Assembly (NCBI GenBank): GCA_905197685.1 | Contig: CAJJZS010000002.1 | Coordinates: 207,026-271,025 of the forward strand | DNA from: an uncultured Oscillospiraceae bacterium | GTDB taxonomy: Bacteria; Bacillota; Clostridia; Oscillospirales; Ruminococcaceae | DNA length: 64,000 bases | Reading direction: 5' to 3' | In this document: positions 7,585 through 17,350 of the stretch, piece by piece | Layout: each line of letters opens with the position of its first letter | Numbering within the stretch: the stretch's first letter is position 1 | Notes under the pieces: model-generated | What the model was told of the DNA's origin: nothing | The model's database searches: none | Seen by the model: only the letters and a program-made list of their open reading frames with translations | Program-made: the position numbers and the translations under genes

Positions 7585-10164
7585 TTAACAGGTTGCTCCG
7601 CCCACCAGATGCAGGCTGGCACCGATAATCTGCTCTTTTCTCTTTAACAATTCGTCGCTCAACAACTGCTGCTGTACATTCTCAAATCCCAGGCGCTCAA
7701 TCGTGTCGGAGAATCGTTCTCCGGTTTTTCCCTGTTCGCGGAACAGCAGAATTGCTTTTTCAATAATCTGCATTACCTCTTCTTCCGAAGTGAAAACAGG
7801 CTCTAACGGTCTGCCGTGCGCAAATTTTTTGCCCCAGCGTCCGCCGATATAAACACGGTATCCCGAAAGTCCGTCCGGCATCGCTTTGAACGGACAGCTC
7901 TGAATACAGCGTCCGCAGTTATTGCAGATGTCTTTATCAATTTTCAGCATACCGTCCTCTAATTTTGCTGCATGAACCGGACAAGTCTTTTCTACCTGGC
8001 AAACCTTACAGCCGCGGCACAGTTCTTCCCGGAAACCCGGAACGCGCTGTCCCACAATGCCCAAATCGTTTAAGTTTGGCTTTACACAGTTATTCGGACA
8101 GCCGCCAACCGCAATTTTAAACTTATGCGGCAGTTTTACATCGCTGTATCCTTTAAAGAAACGGTCATGAATCTTATTGGACAAATCGAAGGTATCAATC
8201 AAACCGTACTGGCAGGTTGTGCCTTTACAGGAAACAACCGGACGAACTTTGGAGCCGGTTCCCCCTGTTTCCAAACCGTATTCTGCCACAAAACTGCGCA
8301 GCGGTTCAATGTTGCTGTACGGAACGCCTTGAATTTCAACTGTCAGACGGGAGGTCATCGCAATTTCTCCGTTGCCAAACTTTTGCGCGGCTTCGGTGAT
8401 TGCACGGTTTTCTTCGGCTGTAATCTTTCCGTTTCTGGTGATAATTCTTGCATTAAAGCAATCGGTTCCTTTATTGTGCAAAAATCCCCACGCTTTAACC
8501 CGTTTAATATCTTCTGCGCTGACCGTTACCTTTCCTGTTTGCGCCAGCATCTGATTAACTGCCAATCCGCCTTCCAAAACTTTGGTGTTGGTGTATCCGT
8601 ATGCTCTCAGTCGATTTTGCAGCAGATAAGCGCGCTTTCCGCGGTTACAAATCAGCAGCAATTTTTCGTCCTTTGCAATTCCCTGCAATTCACCGGTTAC
8701 TGTGGTCGGGTCCACATAAGGCGCGCCCTGAATGCTTGGAACTCTTGCTGTATCAATGAAGCGATAGTCCTCTGCCTGACCCTGCATAAACTCTGCGGGA
8801 GTCATGCTGTCCATGCGTCCTTCCATCTTGTTTATCAAAACGTTTACCGCTGTAACCAACGGATGAATTGCGGTAGAAAACGGAGGCGCATATGCCATGT
8901 CCATATTTTGAAGCTGAAAAACGGTAGCCTGCATTGTCAAAGCAACTACAGCTGCATCTACAACCTTGTCCACCGCTCCCGAACCAAGCACCTGAACGCC
9001 GAGCAGTTTTGCTGTAGTGCGGTCTGCAATCAGCTTGATAATAAAGGTAGAAGAATCGGGATAATAATGCGCTTTATCGTCCAGCGCCGCTACTGCCGAA
9101 ATCACATCAAAGCCCTGCGCTTTTGCAGTCTGCTCGCTGAGTCCGGTGCGTCCGCAATTTAATTCCGGCAATTTTACCACCGCTGTTCCCAGTACACCAG
9201 GATAACTGCCTTCCTTTTGTCCCAATCTTTCCGCCAAAGTTCTGCCCTCCATATTGGCAGAAGAACCCATCGGGGACCATTCCCGTTTTCCGGTAATGCG
9301 GTTAAACACACTGACACAGTCTCCCGCCGCAGAAACATATGGCAGATTTGTCTTCATCTGAGCGTCTACTGCAATCGTTCCGTTCGGAAGCAGTTCTATT
9401 CCGCTGTCCTTTAAAAATGCGGTATTTGGACGGATTCCCAGCGACAAAACCACAACATCCGCTTTAAGCTGTTGACCCTGCGCCAAAACGCCCTGCGCCT
9501 TCCATTCTCCGGTAATAGCTTCCAGTTTTGTTTTGAGAAGAACACGGATTCCCTTTTTCTCCAGATGACGCTTTGCATAATCGGCAAGTTCAATGTCAAA
9601 TCCGGGCATAATCTGCTCTGCCATATCAATCACAGTTACCGAAATTCCCAGCGAAGCCAGATTTTCTGCCGCTTCCAGTCCGATAAAACCTCCGCCTGCC
9701 ACAACAGCTGTTTTTACCTCGTTCTGACGGAGATATTCTTTGAGTTCAATGGCGTCTTGCGGGGTTCTCATGGTAAACACACCCGGCAGAGAAACACCCT
9801 GAATCGGAGGAACAATCGCGCTTGCGCCGGTGGCAATAACGCACTCGTCATATTCATAGGTTTCTTCCATACCGGTACGCAGATTTTTTGCAATTACCTG
9901 TTTATTCTGCGGAAGAAGGGAAATCGCTTCCCGTTCGGTTAAAACCTTTGCTCCGGTTAATGCCGTAAACTTTGCGGGAGTATTGACAATCAGCTGTTCT
10001 TTGCTTTCGATTACCCCGCTGATATAATACGGCAGACCGCAGCCTGCGTAAGAAATATCCTTTCCTTTTGTTAAAACAGTAACGTCTGCTTCTGGGTTCA
10101 TTCTTTTTAATTTTGCGGCTGTTTTTGTTCCGGCAGCCACACCGCCGATTACTAAAAACTTCAT
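7585..10164 (-). CDS. CoA-disulfide reductase / rhodanese / siroheme-reductase-like fusion oxidoreductase
   Basis: The 859-aa protein joins several modules. Residues 1 to about 440 are an FAD/NAD(P) disulfide reductase of CoADR/Nox type, with GGVAAGTKTA and the redox Cys42 in SYAGCGLPYY. About 455-545 is a rhodanese domain with active-site CNRGKRAY. About 560-740 is a sulfite/nitrite reductase half with Cys pairs CKGTTC and CPNNC that would hold siroheme-[4Fe-4S]. Then come two ferredoxin-type [4Fe-4S] sites (CRGCKVC..C and CNNCGRCIQSCP) and a helical tail. CoADR-rhodanese proteins reduce CoA persulfide or polysulfide, so sulfane-sulfur or sulfite reduction is a fair inference. The first siroheme Cys pair is spaced by four residues where classical reductases have five. 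The gene is monocistronic. Confidence 0.85.
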   Translation of the reverse strand: MKFLVIGGVAAGTKTAAKLKRMNPEADVTVLTKGKDISYAGCGLPYYISGVIESKEQLIVNTPAKFTALTGAKVLTEREAISLLPQNKQVIAKNLRTGMEETYEYDECVIATGASAIVPPIQGVSLPGVFTMRTPQDAIELKEYLRQNEVKTAVVAGGGFIGLEAAENLASLGISVTVIDMAEQIMPGFDIELADYAKRHLEKKGIRVLLKTKLEAITGEWKAQGVLAQGQQLKADVVVLSLGIRPNTAFLKDSGIELLPNGTIAVDAQMKTNLPYVSAAGDCVSVFNRITGKREWSPMGSSANMEGRTLAERLGQKEGSYPGVLGTAVVKLPELNCGRTGLSEQTAKAQGFDVISAVAALDDKAHYYPDSSTFIIKLIADRTTAKLLGVQVLGSGAVDKVVDAAVVALTMQATVFQLQNMDMAYAPPFSTAIHPLVTAVNVLINKMEGRMDSMTPAEFMQGQAEDYRFIDTARVPSIQGAPYVDPTTVTGELQGIAKDEKLLLICNRGKRAYLLQNRLRAYGYTNTKVLEGGLAVNQMLAQTGKVTVSAEDIKRVKAWGFLHNKGTDCFNARIITRNGKITAEENRAITEAAQKFGNGEIAMTSRLTVEIQGVPYSNIEPLRSFVAEYGLETGGTGSKVRPVVSCKGTTCQYGLIDTFDLSNKIHDRFFKGYSDVKLPHKFKIAVGGCPNNCVKPNLNDLGIVGQRVPGFREELCRGCKVCQVEKTCPVHAAKLEDGMLKIDKDICNNCGRCIQSCPFKAMPDGLSGYRVYIGGRWGKKFAHGRPLEPVFTSEEEVMQIIEKAILLFREQGKTGERFSDTIERLGFENVQQQLLSDELLKRKEQIIGASLHLVGGATC

Positions 10165-10270
10165 AAAAACCTCCGTTTCTTTTGCCTTTGTCTAAACCGT
10201 TTCTAATATGGGATTTTTCTTTTTCCCGTTCTTTTTTCATTATACACGTTTTTTTTCAAAAGTAAATAGA

Positions 10271-10308
10271 AGAAAAAAAGATAGCAAAATACATGGCATT
10301 TTGCTATC
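10271..10308 (-). terminator. Terminator after the DUF2871 gene
   Basis: An 11-bp perfect stem, GATAGCAAAAT/ATTTTGCTATC (10280-10290 and 10298-10308), with a T run on the minus strand. It also insulates the fusion gene promoter region. Confidence 0.75.
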
Positions 10309-10352
10309 TAAACCACTAAATATTGTATATTTTACAAATCAAAACACAACAA

Positions 10353-10808
10353 TTAGTTCTGCTTTACCTTTTCTTTTTGTTCTTTCCCGTTCGATTTTAC
10401 GCTTCCCTTTAAAGCAGAAAAAAGCAGAATCAAACAAATTGTCATCAAAATATGAGAGATTCCCGCAATACCGGAAACAGCGGCGTCTGCCCCACGGCTC
10501 AATGACGGCTGAACAACCTGAATGACCCCTCTGACTGCAAACATCACCGCCATAAACGGAAGGGAGATATTGTACAGACGATAAAATGTTTTCCAATGTT
10601 TTTGCCCGGTTAAATCGGTAATTTGACTAAACAGAGCCAACAGCAAAAACAACAGCGTTCCCAACACAAACAGATGTACATGAACTAAAGATAAAGTTGT
10701 TTTTCCGCTAAAATCCATCATTTTGGTAAATTCCCGATAAAACACACCGGAAACCAGTGCCACGATGGCATAAACAGAAGAAAGGCGAATCAGTTTTGAA
10801 CTTGTCAT
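10353..10808 (-). CDS. DUF2871 family membrane protein
   Basis: The 151-aa product has four hydrophobic segments. It carries the family's early GVFYREFTK motif and the histidine-containing LVHVHLFVLGT segment, and ends in a Lys-rich tail. The fold resembles heme-copper-associated four-helix proteins, but no function is established for the family. The start is uncertain: the ATG at 10808 fits the family N-terminus, while a GTG at 10820 is closer to an AAAGGG box. It is likely monocistronic. Confidence 0.75.
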   Translation of the reverse strand: MTSSKLIRLSSVYAIVALVSGVFYREFTKMMDFSGKTTLSLVHVHLFVLGTLLFLLLALFSQITDLTGQKHWKTFYRLYNISLPFMAVMFAVRGVIQVVQPSLSRGADAAVSGIAGISHILMTICLILLFSALKGSVKSNGKEQKEKVKQN

Positions 10809-10903
10809 TTTATAAAACACTTCCCTTTATTATATTTGTTTGGAAAATCCTTTTCCGAACAATGTTCATTTTATCATTTTTCTTCATCTTGTCAAGTAAA
10901 ATA

Positions 10904-11965
10904 TCACTTCTGTCCTTTTATCTCCTCTTTTAACTTCTGTATCGACTGTTGAAAGCGTTTCTCCGAATGGAGAAAATACAGCTCTTCTTCCTTTTCCAAC
11001 GCATCAACAAATAAAAGGAGAAGCTCATTTTCTGCCTGCTCTGCCCCCGGTTTCGGAGGAATATCCCGATATAGGTTTGTTTCTTTCCGAACCTGCTTTT
11101 TTGTTTCTGCCATCGTTTCCAATAAAGACAGCAGCCCTTCTCTGTCTTTTCGCGCTTCTGCCAATGAAAATTGAGCAGTAAATTCAGAAAGAAATCCAAG
11201 TTCAAACATTCGGGAAATCTGACTGCAAAGCTTTGCCCACCGATTTGCCTGTTTCTCGTTCTCTTCTTTTATCGCAATTTCCATCAGGCTCATCATGGTT
11301 TCCTGTACAACCATCGCTTCACGGTACAGCTTTCGTTCTAAAATTTCTTTTGCTTTTGGATAATTCCCTTGCTCTGTTTCCAAACAAGCCTGAAAATAAG
11401 GTTTATCCAACGGATTGTTCTCAATCTCTTCCAACAGCTCTTTTGCCTGTTCAAACTCCTTCCTCTTTAAATATCTCATAAAAACAGACGGAAAGATTTG
11501 CGCTCTCACTGCGCTGTCATCACTTTGCGCTGCCCGAAGGTACATTTGCTCTATTTGCTGTCGATATTCCTTCTCCTTTTCGGAATCCCTGCCCCAAAGC
11601 GCCAATCCGCCCTCCAATAACGGAGCCAAAACACTGATTAGTTTGTCGCTGTTCGGATATTCCTGTACCTTTTCCATTGCAAAGCGGTATCCCGATTCAT
11701 AGTCATTTTTTTGCATCTGCTCGGCAGCTTCATTGGCAATCGCAGTAATTTCCAACGGGCTCGGTTCCTGCTCAAATCCCATCAATTCATTGAGGTCCGT
11801 TTTCAGCAGCCTTGCCAATGCAGGCAAGAGGGTAATATCAGGATAAGCCGCTGCCGTTTCCCATTTATGCACCGCCGAAGCGGACACTCCCAACGCGCTT
11901 GCTACCTGTTGCTGCGTCATCCCAAATTGTTTTCTTTTTTCCCGAATTATCCGGTTCATCTCCAT
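10904..11965 (-). CDS. XRE-family HTH regulator with TPR-like C-terminal domain
   Basis: Residues 1-62 form a Cro/C1-type helix-turn-helix (GMTQQQVASALGVSASAVHKWE). The remaining 290 residues are all-helical, with regularly spaced aromatic and Ala residues that read as degenerate TPR repeats (YESGYRFAMEKVQEYPNSDK). Such clostridial regulators are common; their ligand is generally unknown. No small peptide ORF sits beside it, unlike the regulator at 21875-22798. It is divergent from adhE with about 320 nt between them, so an action on adhE cannot be excluded. Confidence 0.82.
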   Translation of the reverse strand: MEMNRIIREKRKQFGMTQQQVASALGVSASAVHKWETAAAYPDITLLPALARLLKTDLNELMGFEQEPSPLEITAIANEAAEQMQKNDYESGYRFAMEKVQEYPNSDKLISVLAPLLEGGLALWGRDSEKEKEYRQQIEQMYLRAAQSDDSAVRAQIFPSVFMRYLKRKEFEQAKELLEEIENNPLDKPYFQACLETEQGNYPKAKEILERKLYREAMVVQETMMSLMEIAIKEENEKQANRWAKLCSQISRMFELGFLSEFTAQFSLAEARKDREGLLSLLETMAETKKQVRKETNLYRDIPPKPGAEQAENELLLLFVDALEKEEELYFLHSEKRFQQSIQKLKEEIKGQK

Positions 11966-12192
11966 TTTGTTTTCCTCCTATCCTTTTGCCTGTTATTATA
12001 TCAGGATTCTGTAAAATCAACAATCGAATCCTGTTCCTTTTTTCGCCTGTTTTTATTAACTTGCAGTTGATTTTTGCTTGTCTGTTTTTTCTTTTCTTTG
12101 AAAGACAGTCTGTTTAGCAAAATCACATAAAATATTCCGATATTTATTTGTATTTTTCTACCGTTTTATCTGCAAAAACACAGAAAATTCAG

Positions 12193-12221
12193 TTGACTAT
12201 TTGTCCTTTTCATACTATAAT
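12193..12221 (+). promoter_or_regulatory. SigA promoter of adhE
   Basis: Near-consensus TTGACT (12193-12198), 17 nt, TATAAT (12216-12221). The rest of the 320-nt divergent region (11966-12192) is AT-rich with nothing else recognised. Confidence 0.8.
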
Positions 12222-12226
12222 TGATA

Positions 12227-12254
12227 TTGTTAAATAAATAACGTTAAATAAATC
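12227..12254 (+). promoter_or_regulatory. Possible Rex operator / tandem repeat at the adhE start point
   Basis: TTGTTAAATAAATAAC lies just downstream of the -10 box and resembles the clostridial Rex consensus TTGTTAAN4TTAACAA in its left half only. It overlaps a tandem repeat of two GTTAAATAAAT units 14 nt apart. Rex commonly controls adhE by NADH/NAD+ ratio; its action here is inference. Confidence 0.4.
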
Positions 12255-12285
12255 ACAATAGATTTTATATAGGGGGAACAGAGAA

Positions 12286-14907
12286 ATGGCAAACAAAACC
12301 GCTTCCGCTGTACAAAAAAACACTGTCATTGATAATGTAGAGGCTTTACAGGCTCGCATGAAAGAGATGAGAGAGGCGCAGAAAATCTTCGCTTCTTACA
12401 CCCAGGAACAGGTAGATAAAATCTTTTTTGCAGCGGCAATGGCAGCCAACAAGGCAAGAATTCCTCTGGCAAAGCTCGCCGTACAGGAAACCGGCATGGG
12501 CATTGTAGAGGATAAGGTAATTAAAAATCATTATGCTTCCGAATACATTTACAACGCTTACCGTGACACCAAAACCTGCGGCGTTATCGAAGAAGATTCC
12601 GCTTACGGTATCAAAAAGATTGCAGAACCAATCGGACTGATTGCCGCCGTTATTCCGACAACCAACCCAACCTCCACCGCAATCTTTAAAACCTTGCTCT
12701 GCTTAAAAACCAGAAACGCAATCATCATCAGCCCACATCCGCGCGCAAAAGAATCCACCATCGCTGCCGCAAAGGTTGTTTATGAGGCTGCTGTGGCTGC
12801 CGGCGCTCCGAAAAATATCATCGGTTGGATTGATGTTCCAAGCCTTGAGCTGACCAACGAAGTTATGCGCGAATCCGATACCATTCTGGCAACAGGCGGT
12901 CCGGGCATGGTAAAAGCGGCTTACTCCTCCGGCAAACCTGCTTTGGGCGTAGGCGCCGGAAATACTCCGGTTATTATCGACGACACTGCCGACATCAAGA
13001 TGGCTGTCAACTCGATTATCCATTCCAAAACCTTTGATAACGGTATGATTTGCGCTTCCGAACAGTCGGTAACGGTAGTCGGCGACATTTATGACGCTGT
13101 GAAAAAAGAATTTGAATACCGCGGCTGTTATTTCTTAAAAGGCGATGAAATTGACAAGGTTCGCCACACTATTTTAATCAACGGCGCGCTGAATGCAAAA
13201 ATCGTCGGTCAGTCCGCTTACACAATTGCAAAAATGGCAGGCGTTTCTGTACCGGAAAGCACTAAAATCTTAATCGGTGAAGTGGAATCGGTGGATATTT
13301 CCGAAGAATTTGCTCATGAAAAGCTCTCCCCTGTTCTGGCTATGTACCGTGCAAAAGACTTTGACGAAGCGCTTGTAAAGGCTGAGCGCCTGGTAGAGGA
13401 CGGCGGATACGGTCATACCGCTTCTCTGTATGTTCATCCGGCTCAGACCGAAAAAATCATGAAGCACGCAAATGCAATGAAGGCCTGCAGAATCATCATC
13501 AATACCCCGTCTTCCCACGGCGGAATCGGCGATCTTTATAACTTTAAAATGACACCTTCCCTGACACTGGGCTGCGGTTCCTGGGGCGGAAACTCGGTTT
13601 CCGAAAACGTTGGTGTAAAACATCTGCTGAATATCAAAACCGTTGCCGAACGGAGGGAAAATATGTTGTGGTTCAGAGCGCCTCAGAAAGTATACCTGAA
13701 AAAAGGCTGTATGCCGGTTGCCTTAGACGAGTTGGGTACTGTGATGAATAAAAAGAAATGCTTTATCGTTACCGACTCGTTCCTGTACAAAAACGGCTAT
13801 GTAAAACCAATCGAAGATAAACTGGATCAGCTTGGTATCCAGCACACCTGCTTCTATGAAGTTGCTCCGGACCCGAATCTTTCCTCTGCAACTGCAGGCG
13901 CAAAAGCAATGAGCGCATTTGAACCGGATTGCATTATCGCGCTTGGCGGCGGTTCTGCGATGGACGCTGCAAAAATCATGTGGGTTCTGTACGAACATCC
14001 GGAAGTAAACTTCCTTGATTTGGCAATGCGCTTTATGGATATCCGCAAGAGAATTTACACCTTCCCTAAAATGGGTGAAAAAGCATACTTTGTTGCAATT
14101 CCAACCTCTTCCGGTACCGGTTCCGAGGTAACTCCTTTCGCTGTTATCACCGATGACGAAAGCGGTATCAAATACCCGCTTGCCGACTATGAGCTGCTGC
14201 CGAATATGGCAATCGTTGATGCAGACAATATGATGAATCAGCCAAAAGGATTAACCAGCGCTTCCGGTATCGACGTTCTCACCCACGCGTTGGAGGCCTA
14301 CGCTTCAATTATGGCAACCGATTACACCGACGGTCTTGCTTTGAAAGCGATGAAAAATGTATTCGACTACCTGCCAAGCGCATATATCAACGGCGCAAAC
14401 GACCCTCACGCACGCGAAAAGATGGCAGACGCTTCCTGCATGGCAGGTATGGCATTTGCAAACGCTTTCCTGGGCGTATGCCACTCGATGGCGCATAAAC
14501 TCGGCGCATATCATCATCTGCCGCACGGCGTCGCAAACGCTTTGATGATTTCCCATGTTCTGCGCTTTAACGCTGCCGAAGTTCCTGCCAAGATGGGAAC
14601 CTTCTCCCAGTATCAGTATCCTCATACCCTTTCCCGCTACGCCGAATGCGCTCACTTCTGCGGTATCTGCGGAAAAGATGACAACGAAACACTGGAACTG
14701 TTTATTCAGAAAATCGAACAGCTCAAAGAAACTGTCAGCATCAAAAAGACCATTCGCGACTACGGCGTTGACGAAACCTACTTCCTGGAAACATTAGACC
14801 AAATGGTAGAAGACGCGTTCGATGACCAGTGTACCGGCGCAAACCCAAGATACCCGCTGATGAGCGAAATCAAAGAAATGTACTTAAAAGCATACTACGG
14901 CAAATAA
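12286..14907 (+). CDS. adhE: Bifunctional acetaldehyde-CoA/alcohol dehydrogenase
   Basis: The 873-aa protein has the classic AdhE layout. The N-terminal CoA-acylating aldehyde dehydrogenase carries the nucleophile Cys256 in [10 protein letters not shown] linker follows, and then an iron-dependent alcohol dehydrogenase with [22 protein letters not shown] and the metal-binding [17 protein letters not shown]. It converts acetyl-CoA to ethanol via acetaldehyde, oxidising two NADH, in cytosolic spirosome filaments. Length matches the family (about 870). A GGGGG ribosome-binding site precedes the ATG. It is followed after 24 nt by a kinase-fold gene, so the two are probably co-transcribed. Confidence 0.97.
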   Translation: MANKTASAVQKNTVIDNVEALQARMKEMREAQKIFASYTQEQVDKIFFAAAMAANKARIPLAKLAVQETGMGIVEDKVIKNHYASEYIYNAYRDTKTCGVIEEDSAYGIKKIAEPIGLIAAVIPTTNPTSTAIFKTLLCLKTRNAIIISPHPRAKESTIAAAKVVYEAAVAAGAPKNIIGWIDVPSLELTNEVMRESDTILATGGPGMVKAAYSSGKPALGVGAGNTPVIIDDTADIKMAVNSIIHSKTFDNGMICASEQSVTVVGDIYDAVKKEFEYRGCYFLKGDEIDKVRHTILINGALNAKIVGQSAYTIAKMAGVSVPESTKILIGEVESVDISEEFAHEKLSPVLAMYRAKDFDEALVKAERLVEDGGYGHTASLYVHPAQTEKIMKHANAMKACRIIINTPSSHGGIGDLYNFKMTPSLTLGCGSWGGNSVSENVGVKHLLNIKTVAERRENMLWFRAPQKVYLKKGCMPVALDELGTVMNKKKCFIVTDSFLYKNGYVKPIEDKLDQLGIQHTCFYEVAPDPNLSSATAGAKAMSAFEPDCIIALGGGSAMDAAKIMWVLYEHPEVNFLDLAMRFMDIRKRIYTFPKMGEKAYFVAIPTSSGTGSEVTPFAVITDDESGIKYPLADYELLPNMAIVDADNMMNQPKGLTSASGIDVLTHALEAYASIMATDYTDGLALKAMKNVFDYLPSAYINGANDPHAREKMADASCMAGMAFANAFLGVCHSMAHKLGAYHHLPHGVANALMISHVLRFNAAEVPAKMGTFSQYQYPHTLSRYAECAHFCGICGKDDNETLELFIQKIEQLKETVSIKKTIRDYGVDETYFLETLDQMVEDAFDDQCTGANPRYPLMSEIKEMYLKAYYGK

Positions 14908-14931
14908 ACAAAAACGGAGGGACTTAAGAAC

Positions 14932-15687
14932 ATGGAAGCAAATAAAACCGTTATCTTTACCAGACCTCATAAAACCATCTACGCAACCGATTCCCGGATT
15001 ATTAAAGTGTTTGACAATCAGTACAAAAAATCTGATGTCTTAAACGAAGCGCGCAACGAAGCTTTGGTTGAGGAAAACAGCAATTTAAATATCCCGGGCA
15101 TCGAATCGGTTTCCCGCTGTGAAGAGGGTTGGTGCCTTGTCAGAAACAAGGTGGAAGGCGTTACCTTAGCCCAACTGATGGAAGAACATCCCGAAAAACT
15201 GAATGAATATATGGAACAGTTCGTTGACCTTCAGCTGCAAATTCATCGTCAGCGTGTACCTGCCGTTAAAACCCTGCGTCATAAGCTCGGCGACCAGATT
15301 AACAGTTTAACACAGCTGGACGCAACCGCTCGCTATGAACTTTCTGCCCGTTTGGAAAGTATGCCGAAACACAAAAAGCTGTGCCACGGCGACTTTAACC
15401 CTACCAATGTTATTGTTGATAAAGAGGGTAAACTGTGGGTAATCGACTGGGCTCACGCAGCGCAGGGCAACGCTTCTGCCGATGCTGCCATGACCTACCT
15501 GCTGTTCTCTTTGGAAGACCCGCAGAAGGCAGAGCTATACCTCAAACTGTTCTGCAAAAAGGCAGATATTGCCCGTCAATATGTCAACCGCTGGCTGCCG
15601 ATTGTTGCCGCCGCGCAGCTTACCAAGAAAAAAGAAGCTGAAGTTGATTTCCTGATGAAATGGATTGACGTTGCGGAATATCAATAA
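14932..15687 (+). CDS. APH/choline-kinase-like phosphotransferase
   Basis: The 251-aa protein has the aminoglycoside-phosphotransferase/choline-kinase fold. The catalytic loop is LCHGDFNPTNVIV, with the Asp base and Asn metal ligand, and the following IDWAHAAQGNASAD supplies the second metal-binding Asp. The family phosphorylates small-molecule hydroxyls (aminoglycosides, choline, fructosamine, thiamine). The substrate here is unknown, and position in the adhE transcript argues against a dedicated resistance gene. A GGAGGG ribosome-binding site lies in the short gap after adhE. Confidence 0.82.
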   Translation: MEANKTVIFTRPHKTIYATDSRIIKVFDNQYKKSDVLNEARNEALVEENSNLNIPGIESVSRCEEGWCLVRNKVEGVTLAQLMEEHPEKLNEYMEQFVDLQLQIHRQRVPAVKTLRHKLGDQINSLTQLDATARYELSARLESMPKHKKLCHGDFNPTNVIVDKEGKLWVIDWAHAAQGNASADAAMTYLLFSLEDPQKAELYLKLFCKKADIARQYVNRWLPIVAAAQLTKKKEAEVDFLMKWIDVAEYQ

Positions 15688-15707
15688 TCAATAAAGAAGT
15701 TCGATAG

Positions 15708-15752
15708 GACAACAAAAGGAGGTCTTGCAAAAGCAAGACCTCCTTTTTGTTG
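15708..15752. terminator. Bidirectional terminator between the adhE operon and the S41 operon
   Basis: Very strong stem AAAAGGAGGTCTTGC/GCAAGACCTCCTTTT with a 4-nt loop and T runs on both strands; the convergent units end on either side. Confidence 0.9.
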
Positions 15753-15764
15753 TTTCTCAATATT

Positions 15765-17318
15765 TTATTTCATCGTATTATTGATTAAATTGATTGCCGC
15801 TTCTTCGGCATAAACGGCAGGGCACCACAAATCAGGCTCGAAGCCATAGCCTTCGGTAAAATAGTTTTCAGCAAAAACATGGATAGAATGTCCAAAATTA
15901 ACAGGAATAAAGCTGTACGGAAGAGTAAGTGTAATTCCGTTAGAATCTCCCTGAAAACAACCCATCGTATTTTCTCCGATAATCAGCGTATTTTCCAAAT
16001 TGTGCGCTATATCACAAAAACACTCGGAAGCAGACGCTGTATTCTTTCCGGTAAGTAAAATTAACAATTCTTCATTTTCGATAAATTGATCTCCCTCAGT
16101 ATCAGAAACAGAACCACCCTCAATATTTTTTCCTCCTAACAGTCCTTCCTGTGTTTCTTTGCTGATATAATATCTGCTGTTTGGAACCGGTTCTTCAATC
16201 GGCCAAAGAGAAAGTTGGTAGAAATTAGACGATACTTTCTCTCCTCCGTATTCCTTCATCCACTTATAGGTAAGCGCCCCGTTCCCACCTCCATTTCGAC
16301 GCAGGTCAACAATAGAAACCGGTTGCTTTTTTAATTGTTGAGCAGCTTCTAAAAATGCATTTGCCGATGAATCTCCCCCTTCATCAAATCCAAATTGATT
16401 CAAACAAGCGACCGGTATTCCGTCCTTTTCATATAATTGAAAGGTTTCTTCCCCTTTCTCAGCTTTTTGATATGGATCTGAAGTTATCTGCTGAGATTCT
16501 CCGTTTGTATAATGAATTGTAAGTGTTTTCTGTTTTGTTTGCATATTTCGATCTGTACCCAACAATATATCTTCAAAAGTAACCGGAGAATAAACTATCC
16601 TTCCCTCTCTTGTCAGTGAACGCTTAAACAACTCGTCCAAATTTTCATATCCATCTACCGAATCCACTATTTTTCCATCGGCTGTCCGATACCCTTGATC
16701 CGTCTTTTCCAATTCCAGTTCAGTATAAAAAAGCGGCATCGTAACCGGAGTTATCTTTTCTTTTCCGATTGAGAAATGAAGGTCTTGAATAAAGGATAGA
16801 TTTTTCTTCAAAATTTCTTTATAAGCTGAAAATGTTACTTCTGGCATCTCTTTGCAATCCTTTTTGATTTTCTCTTTTGCCTGATTGAAAACAGAATCAC
16901 CACCGAAATAAAAATATAAACCGTATCCTTCTTTGAGTTTTGCAAAAAGATAATCGGTATCCTGATTCAACTGTTCCAGTGTAATATCTCCGTAAGGAGA
17001 TGCACTTCCTGTAATCTCTACTTGTTGCACATTTCTTGAAGAAAAGAAATCTCCGTAATTAACCTCCGGTTTCCGAATTTCTTGATGCTCTTGATTAACC
17101 TGTTGCATTAACTCGGTAAGTTCCTGCGACCACTTTCCTTTTAAATTACAGTTTTTCAATATCTGTTCCGATTCATTTTCTGCCGTTTCTTTTTCTTCTG
17201 TCTGCTGCTCTTGTTGCTCATTCTGTGGTAGTTCGTTGGAGGGAGTTTCTACCGGAGCGCACCCTACTGAAAGCAAGCAAAGTATCACTATCAACAAAAA
17301 TTTTGTTTTATTCTCCAT
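15765..17318 (-). CDS. S41-family peptidase-like lipoprotein (paralogue 1, last in operon)
   Basis: The 517-aa protein is a predicted lipoprotein (lipobox LSVGC, Cys20) followed by a Gln/Glu-rich linker not shared with the other three copies. The core aligns with them: a cap region ending in FIQDLHFSIG, VDLRRNGGG, and the serine-peptidase motif TGKNTASASEC, then IGENTMG. S41 peptidases hydrolyse peptides at the C-terminal side; the SASxE serine is present, but no Lys equivalent to that of CtpA-type enzymes is seen. It should act outside the membrane. It is the most diverged copy and closes the four-gene operon 32 nt after copy 2. Confidence 0.82.
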   Translation of the reverse strand: MENKTKFLLIVILCLLSVGCAPVETPSNELPQNEQQEQQTEEKETAENESEQILKNCNLKGKWSQELTELMQQVNQEHQEIRKPEVNYGDFFSSRNVQQVEITGSASPYGDITLEQLNQDTDYLFAKLKEGYGLYFYFGGDSVFNQAKEKIKKDCKEMPEVTFSAYKEILKKNLSFIQDLHFSIGKEKITPVTMPLFYTELELEKTDQGYRTADGKIVDSVDGYENLDELFKRSLTREGRIVYSPVTFEDILLGTDRNMQTKQKTLTIHYTNGESQQITSDPYQKAEKGEETFQLYEKDGIPVACLNQFGFDEGGDSSANAFLEAAQQLKKQPVSIVDLRRNGGGNGALTYKWMKEYGGEKVSSNFYQLSLWPIEEPVPNSRYYISKETQEGLLGGKNIEGGSVSDTEGDQFIENEELLILLTGKNTASASECFCDIAHNLENTLIIGENTMGCFQGDSNGITLTLPYSFIPVNFGHSIHVFAENYFTEGYGFEPDLWCPAVYAEEAAINLINNTMK

Positions 17319-17350
17319 TTTTATCCTCCTTATCTACTTTATATTTTTTC

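Noticed and set aside
8125..9162. 345-aa plus-strand frame opposite the sulfur oxidoreductase fusion
   Set aside because: It is a shadow. The minus-strand frame has clear domains and motifs throughout.
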